A stretch of DNA of 64,000 nucleotides from Neoarius graeffei. Lineage: Eukaryota > Chordata > Actinopteri > Siluriformes > Ariidae. The stretch spans positions 57,390,238-57,454,237 of the forward strand of contig NC_083587.1 in assembly GCF_027579695.1 (NCBI RefSeq). The letters are read 5' to 3'. Within the stretch, counting starts at the first letter, position 1. Every line of letters starts with the position of its first letter. The notes under the pieces are model-generated. The model saw only the letters and a program-made list of their open reading frames with translations, made no database searches and was not told where the DNA came from. Positions 1 through 9,757 of this stretch are shown here, piece by piece. The translations under genes and the position numbers were made by a program.

Positions 1-416
1 CAACTCAGTGCTACGCGCCTCATTGGCTATCAGCTCATGTACGACTCGATTTCATGGAATAACTGTTAATTAATAACCTCAACTTTGTCTCAATTATTAT
101 TTAGTGATTTTCACCTCACCTTCGGCGAACAATTGCTAAATGTCTGCCCAGTGTACGGTATATGTTTTTCATTTACACTGAATTACCAGTTTATTAGGAA
201 CTACATAGGTGCACTTAATAGTCTGGTATAATATCAATGAAATGTTTGCTCGAATATTACAGCTTTTTAAAATTTACTATTAAAAATAAAATATTTACTA
301 GTAATTTTGAAACTTTTCAAATTTCATATATCTGTTCTAAAATACTATATGGAGCACCAGGCTAATTTGAGCTTATCTTTCTTTTTGTTTTTTTTCTCTC
401 ATGCTATTGATGTCAG

Positions 417-3202
417 CGTACTGGAATGCCACAAGAGCCTTCATGATCCTGTCATCGATGTCATGCTTTGCAGGGATCATCGCCGGCATTCTTTCCTTCA
501 CCCACTTCTCTGGATTTGAGAGATTCAGTCGTTCCTTTGCTGCAGGGATCATGTTTTTCGTTTCAAGTTAGTTCCAAAACTGCTTTTAAAGCATTCTTTA
601 ACCAAAAATGTTGAGATTGCAAATAAACACTTCAAAAAAAAAAAGATTTCATCTTGCACCCTAAAGGCTGTATTCAGAGCCGAGTTTATAACATGCACAT
701 CAGTATTCATATTTTATCGACACCTCATGATCGGACCCATTTGTTATTTCCGAGCATCTCGTTCCAGATTTGGTCCACCTTTGCTGTCATAATAGCTGCC
801 ATCTTTTCATGAAGTCTTCTAGATTTTGATGTGTAGCTACGTGGGTTTGTGATCTTTCAGCCACAAGAGCATTAGTGAAGTCAGGTACTGATGTCAGGTG
901 AGGAGGCCTGGGGTGCAGTCAGCATTCCAGTTCATCCCAAAGGTGTTCACTGGGGTTGAGTTCACTTAGGGCTCTGTGCATGACACTCGAGTTCTTTCAC
1001 TCCAACCTGAACACACCATGACTTCATGGAGCTCACTTGGTGCAGAGGAGCATTGTGTGAAGAGCACGCAGTTAGTTTGAATATGGAGGCCGGAAAATCA
1101 ACCTGTATAACCCGACTCAGAATACGAGTTTCTTTGCACTTTTCTTGATGTAACTTTTGAATTTAAGTTTCCAACTCTGAATACAGCTTAAAGGGTTTAA
1201 GGGGGTTAATTTAGAGAGTTTCTGTTTTAGAAATAGATCCAAGTCAACCAGGGACAGATCCAGACCGATGCAACTGATGCAGGTGCATCAGTCAGAAATA
1301 TATGTGCACCATTTGGCATCGATCACAGGGCATTTGTTTACTTTACCGCTAGCCAGCTACATGGGCGATAGTCACACACAGTCAACAGACCAGTGGTTCA
1401 GGATCCGACCACCTGTGGTAAGCGGTGGTGCTTACCGGACCTAATTACCTGTATTCTCATGATGCTTTGTATACTGTGACCTGAAACAAAGACTCTAGGT
1501 CAAACCAGTTAAACACTCTAGAAAGAGGTTGAAATTTGAAATTCACTGCAAATAATGGGCCAAGCCGCCATCATAGTGGGTCATGCCTGGGCTGTTTCGA
1601 AAGGTCTTGCAGAGAAGAAGGTGCCTATAAAGTCTGGCGGGGCTAGGCTTTTCGGTGGCTGAATTATGAATTTTTAAATCCCTGTGTGCGCACACAGCTG
1701 GTGCCAGGGCTCATATTAAAGTTTTCAGTGAGCCATGCTCATGTGGGGAGTTCAGGGGTGAATAATAGGCCAAGCTGTAGTTGTAGTGGGCTGTGCCTGG
1801 GCTGTTTCGAAAGGTCTCGTGGAGAGGGATGTGCCTGTCAAGTCTGGCGAGGCTAGGCTTTCCGGTAGCTGAGTTATGAATTTTTAAATCCTGCCATGTG
1901 TGGGTGGCTGGAACCAGGGCTCTATTAAAGTTTTCGGTGAGCCGCACTCATGTGGGCGGTTCAGGGTTGAATAATGGACCAAGCTGCAGTCGTAGCAGGC
2001 TGTGCCTGGGCTGTTTCAAAAGGTCTTGGTGAGAGGGAGGTGCCTGTAAAGTTTGGTGGGGCTAGGGCTTTCAGTGGCTGAGTTATGAAATTTGAAATCC
2101 TGCCATGTGTGGGTGGTTGGAACCAGGGTTTTATTAAAGTTTTCAGTGTGCCGCACTCATGTGGGGGGTTAGGGGTCGAATAATGCACCAAGCTGTGGTC
2201 GTAGCAGGCTGTGCCTGGGCTGTTTCAAAAGGTCTTGGGGAGAGGGAGGTTACTATAAAGTTTGGCGGGGCTAGGGCTTTCGGTGGCCAAGTTATGAAGT
2301 TTTAAATTCCGCCATGTGCGGGTGGCTGGAACCAGGGCTCTATTAAAGTTTTCGGTGAGCCGCACTCGTATGGGGGGTTCAAGGGCGAATAATGGACTGA
2401 CCCGCCATCATAGCAGGCTGTGCCTGGGCTGTTTTGAAAGGTCTTGCAGAGAGGGAGGTGTCTGTAAAGTCTGTTGGGGCTAAGGCTTTTGGTGGCTGAG
2501 TTATGAATTTTTTAATTCATGCGTGCATGTGAAGCTGGAGCCGGGGCTCATATTAAAGCTTTCAGCGAGCCGTGCTCCCATAGGATTTCAGGGGGTGAAT
2601 AGCAAGCTGAGCCACGGTTGTAGCAGACCGTGGCTGCCCTCTTTGGAAAGGGCTCAGTGTGCTCTATGCCCCTGTGAAAATCCATAGCGATCTGGTAAAA
2701 TTAGTGAAAATATTTCTGCAAATGTGCATCTGTCAGATTCTTGGGCTAGGTCTGTCCTTGAAGTCAACGCCTTTAGAGAAAACTTGAACCATCCAAAGGG
2801 AAAAAAAAACATTAAGGAACCCAATTTGCTGACTGTAGTGGACGAACAGGGTCAATTACCTAAGAAGGGCCAGATTGTACATCCTCTAACCCAAGACACT
2901 AAAGTCAAATTTCTTTTGTAGCTCTCTTTGTTTTTCTGGCCATGGCGATCTACACTGGGGTGACGGTGAACTTCTTGGGAAAGCGATTTGGTGACTGGCG
3001 CTTCTCCTGGTCCTACATACTCGGCTGGGTTGCTCTGCTCATGAACTTCTTTGCAGGTAGGAAAATATGTAAATAGTAAGTAATCAGTCATGTTTCATGA
3101 TAACTATCAGTGTAATTATTGTTTTCTTCTGTGTTCGCAGGTATATTTTACATGTGTGCTTACAGGATGCACGAGTGCAGGCGAGTCACTGGATCACGCT
3201 AG
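417..3202 (+). CDS. lim2: Lens fiber membrane intrinsic protein LIM2 (MP19/MP20), last three exons
   Basis: Three spliced exons can be read: 417-566, 2922-3056 and 3141-3202, with acceptor AGs at 415-416, 2920-2921 and 3139-3140 and donors GTTAGT after 566 and GTAGGA after 3056. All introns are phase 1 and the reading frame runs to TAG at 3200-3202. The peptide begins AYWNATRAFMILS, then has transmembrane stretches with GIIAGILSFTHF and AAGIMFFVSTLFVFLAMAIY, then the strongly conserved block FLGKRFGDWRFSWSYILGW, and ends FYMCAYRMHECRRVTGSR. This matches the C-terminal two-thirds of vertebrate LIM2, a four-pass PMP22/claudin-family protein of lens fibre cell junctions. The first exon or exons, with the start codon and first extracellular loop, must lie left of position 1. 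No damage is seen, so the gene is probably functional. Fish carry several lim2 paralogues and I cannot say which one this is. Confidence 0.9.
661..1192 (-). mobile_element. Decayed DNA transposon with Tc1-like transposase remnant in lim2 intron
   Basis: The ends are inverted repeats: CTGTATTCAGAG near 668 and its complement CTCTGAATACAG near 1175-1186. Inside, read on the minus strand around 930-1080, are pieces of a Tc1-type transposase C-terminus (AQSP followed by LNPSEHLWDELE, the region of the third catalytic acid). The frame is broken by stops and shifts. It could be an internally decayed Tc1 copy or a non-autonomous element that picked up Tc1 sequence. Confidence 0.5.
1551..2700. repeat. 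209-bp tandem minisatellite in lim2 intron, about 5.5 copies
   Basis: The landmark AATAATGG or a variant recurs at 1551, 1761, 1970, 2179, 2388 and 2598, giving a period of 209-210 bp. Each copy holds GGCTGTGCCTGGGCTGTTT, then a GGAGGTGCCTGTAAAG-like segment, then ATTAAAGTTTTCGGTGAGCC. Copies differ by scattered substitutions, so the array is not freshly homogenised. Open frames on the minus strand across it are by-products of the repeat. Confidence 0.85.
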
Positions 3203-3364
3203 ATGGATAAAAACTAAAGGAATTAAAAAAACACACACACGAAGAATCCATACTGAAATGGAATATATTGTAATATGTTGTTAGTATATTGCTAAACAAA
3301 AATGATAGAACATATTAATTGTATAGAAAGGACAAGAATAAGTAAATTAGGAAGCTTCTTTCTA

Positions 3365-4056
3365 GGGCTACGTTTACATTACGTCGAATCAGCGGATCAT
3401 CAGATTAACGTTCTTAAAACGATTCGCGTTGACACTAAAACCGTTAGCTGTGCACACAGCAACGCCAATACGCGGATACGCTCGGCTCCGCAGGCATCCT
3501 GCGCTCCAAATCACTCCGCCCTGAACAGCGAGTGCCCTCTGGAGGGTGCGCACTCCGGCCCTGCGCAGCTCACACAGCGCGCGAGTGAAGTGCACAAGCC
3601 ACGATTCGGGACTGAGCCGCTGTGTGTGAGATCCCAGCGCATATCACTTATTACTTGCAAGTGGAAGGATGGCAAGCCTAAAGACAATCATAACTACACA
3701 ATGGGCAGTATTTGCATCAGTATTTGCAGTATTTTCATACTTTTATACTCTTTAATGAAAGGTGATACAAGGCGGAAGTCTGCGCCGTTTTTCAGCAGTC
3801 GCGTCACATGACCAACGCCAGCGAATCAGGAAGGTGGATGTCACAGTGACGTTGTCCAATGAGACGCCAGCTAGAGCTCAGCACAGCGTATCCGCGTATT
3901 CTCAATGTTTACACAGCACCGGACCAGATACGATCTAGATTGAATACGTGGACGCTGGCGGATTCCCGTTTCCCCGCTTTTTCAGGGGGGTTAATGTAAA
4001 CGGACAGTGCGTCCGCGAAGAAAACGAGACAGATACGGTCTAGTGTAAACGTAGCC
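3365..4056. mobile_element. Short inverted-repeat element (MITE), GGGCTACGTTTACA ends
   Basis: The left end GGGCTACGTTTACATTA and the right end TGTAAACGTAGCC are near-perfect inverted repeats, flanked by TA/CTA. The interior is CpG-rich and unlike its surroundings, and contains no recognisable protein. The 169-aa open frame across it shows no domain. PIF/Harbinger-type or another TA-targeting family is possible; the target duplication is too short to decide. Confidence 0.55.
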
Positions 4057-4702
4057 TAGGAAAATCAAGTCATTTAGCAACATCAGTCTCAAGAGTAAGT
4101 GACAGTAAATAGTGGAAATGCATTAACATGTCCTGAGGTTAATGGCAGTCTCTGTTTCACTCTGATCCATGATTCTGAATTTTCATTTCAACAGCAACAT
4201 CATTATAATTATCATTATCATGAGAACTAAAGCATAGTAGAAATTTAAGTGGCAAAGTGAAAGATTACAAGGTGTAGATTACAAACTGGGTAGATTTTCA
4301 AATAAATTATCAGAACATTAAAATATATGTTATTGTCTGTGTTTATTTGAGTTGAAAACACGTTGACTGTCATTTACAAAATAAATATACGACAGGAAAC
4401 TGGGCGTAGAGTCATTTCTACCAAAGCTCAGCATTTTTTCTATGTGGACGTGACTGGAGGCTATGATCAAAGATCAAATCTCATGTCATATCTCACCTCA
4501 TGTCCATTTTGAGTCAGCACGGATATGCGGTGCAGCACAACGTAGTACAGTATAATAAATCTGGTTGAGTGGAGAATTGTTATTAGGTCACATATTCTGA
4601 CTGGTATCTAAGCACATACAGTCACATATTCATCACTTAAAAATATGTAGCATATGGTAAGATATTATATTTTGTAAAGACTTATATTGAATATGTGTCA
4701 TA
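4057..4702. other. AT-rich gene-free stretch downstream of lim2
   Basis: No open frame, repeat end or RNA gene is recognised here. It is unique in the window and separates the lim2 side from the duplicated array. Confidence 0.4.
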
Positions 4703-6283
4703 CAGTTGTGGTCAGACGTTTACATACAGTGACATGAATGTCATCTTGGATATGAATGTCATGGCAATATTTGGGCTTTCAGTAATTTCTTTGTTCTTTT
4801 TCTGTGGTAGAATGATTGTACAGCATACATCTTTAATTAAAAAAACCACTAGAATTTGGTGCACAAGTTCTCATTTTCTTTGTGTTTTCTGAAATCAACA
4901 GAGTCAAAATTATACATACAGGGTCAAAAATGTACATATGCTCACCTAGATTATTAATTCAGAGGTGCTGAAACTTCCAAAATGTCTCATATCTTGCCAA
5001 AGCAGAGGTCAGAGGTCTACCAGCTATAACCAATCATGTTAGTGATCATGATTGGTTATAGATGGTAGCTTCTCTGTGCCTTCATAAAAAGAGTTTGTTT
5101 ACAGCATTCACTGGATTGACCAACGCACAGTAAAATGGGAAAGTCCAAGGAGTTCAGTGCAGATCTGAGAAAGAGGATCGCAGATATACACAACCCCAGA
5201 ATGTCTCTTGGAACCATTTCAAAACAAGTGCAAATTCCAAGATCAGTTCAAACAATTGTATCTAGGTTATTGTGAGGTGTAGTCACTTGGTCAAGCCACT
5301 TTGCTTTAAGAAAACCCAAACTGTCACCCTCAGCTGAAAGGAAATTGGTTTGGATGGTTAGGAACAACCTGGGAACCACTATGGTACAGCTCTGCCATGA
5401 ACTGGAAGCTGATGGATCACTCTCTACAGTTCAGATAATCATGGACTAAGAGGCTGCTAGCCAAGAAATAAACCCCTGCTCCAAAATTAACATTTTCAAA
5501 CTTAACTAAAGTTTGAAGCGGACCACAGGGACAAAGAAAAACCCTTCTGGAGGATAGCTGTATGGTCAGAATGAGATAAAGATTGAGTTGTTTGGCCACA
5601 GTGACCACCATATACAGAGGAACACTGTAGCAGCTGGTGGTGGTGGTAGCATCATCATGCTCTGGGGCTGTTTTGCTGTCAGTGGAACTGGTTCATTGCA
5701 CAAAGTGGATGGAATAATGAAGAAGGAGGACTACCTCAAAATTCTTCAGCATAAACCATCAGAAACTTGAACATGACTAGGGAGTTACAGCAGGACAATG
5801 AACCCAAACACACATCAGAGCTGGTTGTGGAGGATAAAGCAGACTAACATTAAGCTTAAAACAAATCCTGACTTCAACCCTATTGAAAATATATGGACCG
5901 TGCTTATAAGTCGAGTCCATGCCAAGAAAAAAACAAAACAAATTTAATTGAACTCTACCAATTCTACCATGAAGAGTCGTGACATATCCAACCAGAATTC
6001 TGCCAGAAGCTTGTTCATGGTAAACAAAAATGTTGAGTCAAGGTGAAGAGACATTTTACCCAAATATTAGGTGTATGTATATGTTTGACCCTGTATGTAT
6101 ATTTTTGACTCTGTGTTGATTTCAGAAAATCCAAAGAAAATGAAAACTTGTGCACCAAATTCTAGTTTTTTTTTTAAATTAAAGATGTATGCTGTACAAT
6201 CACTCTGCCACACAAAAAGAACAGTTCAAAGAAATTACTGAAAGCCCAAATATTGCCATGACAGTCATATCCAAGATGGCATA
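4703..6283 (+). mobile_element. Tc1-like transposon, left end complete, transposase broken
   Basis: It begins CAGTTGTGGTCAGACGTTTACA at 4703 after a TA dinucleotide (4701-4702). About 180 bp of the left end recurs inverted at about 6075-6283, for example the complement of GTGCACAAGTTCTCATTTTC; this long inner inverted repeat resembles the IR/DR layout of fish Tc1 elements. A transposase start at 5135 reads MGKSKEFSADLRKRIADIHN and stops within about 47 codons. Later pieces match the DDE region (SGTGSLHKVDGIM, DFNPIENIWTVL). The outermost right end is missing, so it is a dead copy. The same family supplies the fused fragments in units B-E. Confidence 0.8.
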
Positions 6284-6384
6284 TGAATATTCAAATTGGC
6301 AATATTCAAATTGTTTGCAATTAAGGGGGTTAACAGTTTTTTTGGCACAAGATTAATTTCCCTTTCATTTTGAGATTGAACCTA

Positions 6385-7552
6385 CGTGTTAGGTTAGACT
6401 ACTGGTGAAATAATTACAAATAAAATTAAGCAGTTAAAAGCAATGGGGAGACTAACTGATTTGTAATATGATAGGTTAGATGATTCAGTTACTATTTAAA
6501 CAAGAGCTTTGCTAGTCATCATATCTCAGAAATGGCACATCTGGCTCTGTTTCCAGGTTGCCAAATAGAAATAATTCATTAATTTGGACTTATGACATTA
6601 AAACTTATATTTCAATGGTGGAGAAGTTTCTCTTTTTGGCAGTGTTATGCCTCTCCATGTTGTAAAGCCTAGAGGCGTGGGCTCTAAATTGAGAATATTT
6701 AAATGATGATGGTGTTCAGCGACTACATTTATCAACGCCCGATCACTCTTATGCTGTGATTGGTGAGATATGAATGTTTTATGACTCAAAAGTGAACCCT
6801 GTTGTAGGATGGTTTCTACATGAGATTGATAAATTTGGACCTCTGAGGACCTCGGACCTTATTTAAAGCTCTTAAAAGTGAATATGCACACAATTTGCAT
6901 TTGAGATTCATCTTCAAACTGCCTTGAAGCAGCTTACCAAGCCTCAATCACCAAAAGAAGTGTGTAAGGTTAATATAAATAGTAGCTATGGCCATGCATG
7001 TGTGGGCGATGCAGCCTAGTGTGACACTGAATAATTTTCCAGTCTGACATCTTTCTGAAAACTTCCCTATATCAGAAAATTATATGAGGTACAATGTTCT
7101 AGAACCAGCACATTAATATAAACCTGTGCAAGTTCATCACCTTACAGCCAGAACTACTGTCAACACCTTCTGATCAGATTTGAAAATTCAACAATACTGT
7201 GCTATAAAGGCAATTAAGAAACACTCAAGAAACTCGGTTAGAATTCATGAAATACATTTCAAAAAATGTTATATGTGAAGTTAAAATTTGGACTAAATGC
7301 AAAATAATGTCAGTAATGTGGCTCAAATGGGAAGCAACTCAAATATAAATGATTTAATCTACCTTTTTCTTTACACGTCTGTGATATTATAGTGTATATT
7401 TCATCACAGAAAAAAACCCATGAAACTCAAAAAGAAAAAAAAATCCATTTTGGTTGTTAGGATGTGCCTCATCTGATGAATTTGCCAAAATGTTTATTTT
7501 AAGCACAGTGTTTAAGGTGCACAACCACTATACCACTGATCTTGTAGTATCC
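6385..7552. other. Gene-free spacer downstream of receptor gene, unit A
   Basis: This interval is conserved in units B-E (19462-20822, 32302-33445, 40126-41485, 56477-57840). No convincing gene is seen. A 63-94 aa minus-strand frame at the matching site of each unit has no recognised domain. Part of it is presumably 3' untranslated region of the minus-strand receptor. Confidence 0.4.
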
Positions 7553-8518
7553 CTATTTTCTGTTGTTACTATTGTGTCTGTCAAATTCTTTTTCAGAGTT
7601 CAAATTTCCCACAGCGCTCAAATTGGGAGGGGTGTTCAAGCCTCGACGGCGCCTGATTGAGAAAACTCTCCAGAGGGACACTTTGGTGGTGTTGCGATAC
7701 ACAGTTGAGGAGAAGTAGAAGATGATGGGGTCCAGGCAAGTGTTGAAGGTGCTTAGGAGCAATGTGTAGTACCTCCAAGATGGGCTGTTGTTGGTGCTGA
7801 AACCCACCACATGAGACATGTTAAAGGGCACAAAGCAAATCAAGAAGACGCTCAAGGTGCCCAGTGCCATTCCAATAGCCCTTTGCTTCTTCTCTTTTGT
7901 TATGCTGGGCCTATGGTAAAGGATCCAGATGCAGTTAAGATAGCAGAACACACATACAAACAGGGGCACTAAACAAAGAACCACAAAAAACTCCAGGCGC
8001 ACTGGAAGTACAATGCTTTTCTGGTCATCAGTGAAGTTCTCGTAGCAGGTGTTCTTTGGTTCAGTGTTATTATGGATGCCCATATGGACGATGAAAAACA
8101 CAGGTGTGCACTGTGCACCACTGATCAGCCAGATGAAAATACTGCCAACTTTGGCATAGAGAAGCTTGCGAAACTTCATGTAGGTCAGTGGGAAGACCAC
8201 TCCCAAGTAGCGATCAATGCTGATAGCCATCAGCAACAGAGAGCTGGTGTAGATGGTGCTGAAAAAGACAAATGACATGATAGAGCACAGGACCTGGGAA
8301 AGGTGCCATTGCAGGCCTGATGCCGCCTCATACATCTTCAACGGTAGGAAAAGCAAGAAAAGCAGATCGGAGAGAGTCAGGTTCAGCAGGAGGACATCTG
8401 TGGGCGTGGGTTTTTTGCTAATCTTCCTGATGAAGGCATACATGGCCAGGATATTGGCTGGTAGGCCGATTAAGAAGGTTATAATGTAGGCTGCGAGAAG
8501 CACAAAGTGGTTTATCAT
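7553..8518 (-). CDS. Short-chain fatty acid receptor (FFAR2/FFAR3-like GPCR), unit A
   Basis: Intact single coding exon of 321 aa for a rhodopsin-class receptor. I start at ATG 8516-8518 (MINHFVLLAAY), which aligns with FFAR2. An upstream in-frame ATG at 8546-8548 lies across a pyrimidine-rich run ending CCACCAG, which looks like a 3' splice site for a 5'-UTR intron. Seven hydrophobic segments are visible. DRY is at 102-104, C78 and C158 can form the loop disulfide, DPIIFYF (from 263) replaces NPxxY, and N-glycosylation sites lie at 151 and 161. The carboxylate-binding residues of FFAR2/3 are present: R174 in LPVRLE (5.39), H236 (6.55) and R249 in SPSWR (7.35). Position 4.56 is Q136 and 6.51 is F232, where human FFAR2 has His and Tyr. 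The likely role is sensing acetate, propionate or similar through Gi/Gq. FFAR2 and FFAR3 cannot be separated by eye. Confidence 0.9.
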   Translation of the reverse strand: MINHFVLLAAYIITFLIGLPANILAMYAFIRKISKKPTPTDVLLLNLTLSDLLFLLFLPLKMYEAASGLQWHLSQVLCSIMSFVFFSTIYTSSLLLMAISIDRYLGVVFPLTYMKFRKLLYAKVGSIFIWLISGAQCTPVFFIVHMGIHNNTEPKNTCYENFTDDQKSIVLPVRLEFFVVLCLVPLFVCVFCYLNCIWILYHRPSITKEKKQRAIGMALGTLSVFLICFVPFNMSHVVGFSTNNSPSWRYYTLLLSTFNTCLDPIIFYFSSTVYRNTTKVSLWRVFSIRRRRGLNTPPNLSAVGNLNSEKEFDRHNSNNRK

Positions 8519-8605
8519 TTTGGTAACTGCAGGACACTGGTGGAACAAGAATAAGAAACATCATGCAGCATTTGGAATGCAGTTTTTATTTGCATCATAT
8601 GATAC

Positions 8606-8617
8606 ATACACACACAC

Positions 8618-8684
<67 letters not shown>
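8606..8684. repeat. (CA)n(TA)n microsatellite upstream of receptor, unit A
   Basis: A short CA run is followed by a long TA run about 90 bp upstream of the receptor start. The same compound repeat, of different length, sits at this place in units B, D and E. Confidence 0.9.
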
Positions 8685-8686
<2 letters not shown>

Positions 8687-8952
8687 TGGGAAATACACCA
8701 CTCATATTTTTCATACTAGCTCCATCTGGGACATGGAGAACCAAAACCGTGACATAAATCTCTATATGTCACTCGTGAGAAAATCGATAAATTGTTTTTT
8801 ATAAATTTGGGTACTTTTTGTTTGTGAATGTGTCTATATAATAAAAAGAAGCTCAAACATTGCCTTGAAGATATGAAGTTTATCTTCTCTTGCTGAAGAA
8901 CTTGCATTTTTCATACAAAATACATCACAGATCTGAGTGACACTTTTAAATA

Positions 8953-9078
8953 ATATTGGCTTGCTGTTTTTCATGGTCTATCAGATATATTCCATTCAGC
9001 TAGCATGATACTGAACTAGTCGAAGGCGAGTAGCTGAATGGAATATATCTGATATACCACAAAAAAGCCAACCAATAT
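8953..9078. repeat. Foldback palindrome, unit A
   Basis: The left arm (ATATTGG, then CATGGTCTATCAGATATATTCC, ATTCAGCTAG) and the right arm (CTAGCTGAATGG-like, GGAATATATCTGATATACCA, CCAATAT) are inverted copies around a short loop with ACTGAACTAGTCGAAG. It would form a long hairpin. Present in units A, B, D and E. Probably a foldback-type MITE. Confidence 0.75.
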
Positions 9079-9090
9079 AATAATAATAAC

Positions 9091-9123
<33 letters not shown>

Positions 9124-9146
9124 TATTATTATTATTATTATTATAC
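9079..9146. repeat. (AAT)n/(ATT)n microsatellite, unit A
   Basis: An AAT run switches to ATT, directly beside the foldback palindrome. The homologous tract varies in length in units B, D and E. Confidence 0.9.
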
Positions 9147-9635
9147 TTTACATACATATTCCTTTCGGGTGTTCAACGCGTCTTTCTCTTTCAAAATTCT
9201 CTCAAAACCTTCCGTATTTAATGAAGCAAACCTGGCGGCCATGTTTGTTTACAAATTGTCACAGTCGCTAGCTAGTGCGGAAGTTTTACTTCACCGATGT
9301 GTGACGTCATGTTGTCCTGACAATCATGCAATATCGTAAACCATATTCAACGCTCGTTCTCCATTGGGCAGAGTGACATAATACACGTAGGATAAGCGAT
9401 ATGCTAACAATATTGCATGCTATAAAACCAAATGAACGAAACCTGCTAGAAGGGAATAGAGCACATGTTTTTATTCCATCGAAAAAGTGTCCTGTATGTA
9501 TAATAATTTCTGATATTTCACTCCGATGACATCATTCCCAGTGTTTTCCTGCAGACAAGACAAGAATTACATAGCTTTGCCAGTCTTTGGTTGCCCCGTC
9601 CCAATTTTTTTGGAAGGTATTGCAGGCATCAAATT
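9147..9635. repeat. Unclassified interspersed repeat, unit A
   Basis: This CpG-containing block (CATTCCTTTCGGGTGTTCAA, then TTATTCCATCGAAAAAGTGT, then ATTGCAGGCATCAAATTGG) recurs in units B, D and E. Its continuation (GGTTGAAAAGGATATGCAAA) lies beyond the second Tc1 remnant at about 14387, so the Tc1 was inserted into an older repeat. I see no coding capacity and do not know the family. Confidence 0.5.
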
Positions 9636-9757
9636 GGAATGCACCTACTCATTCATAGGTTTTTCTTTATTTTAACTATTTTATACACTGTAGGATAATA
9701 CTGAAGACATAAAGTCTATGAAATAGCATAGATGGAATTATGTGATAAACAAAAAAG

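Noticed and set aside
1711-2191. Two tandem minus-strand frames in the lim2 intron with similar peptides
   Set aside because: Products of the 209-bp minisatellite.
3302-3811. 169-aa open frame on the plus strand
   Set aside because: It runs across a CpG-rich inverted-repeat element (3365-4056), has no domain, and a minus-strand frame of similar length overlaps it.
8520-8804. Open frames of repeated Tyr-Ile across TA microsatellites (also at 21791, 42453, 58808)
   Set aside because: These are translations of a (TA)n tract, not genes.
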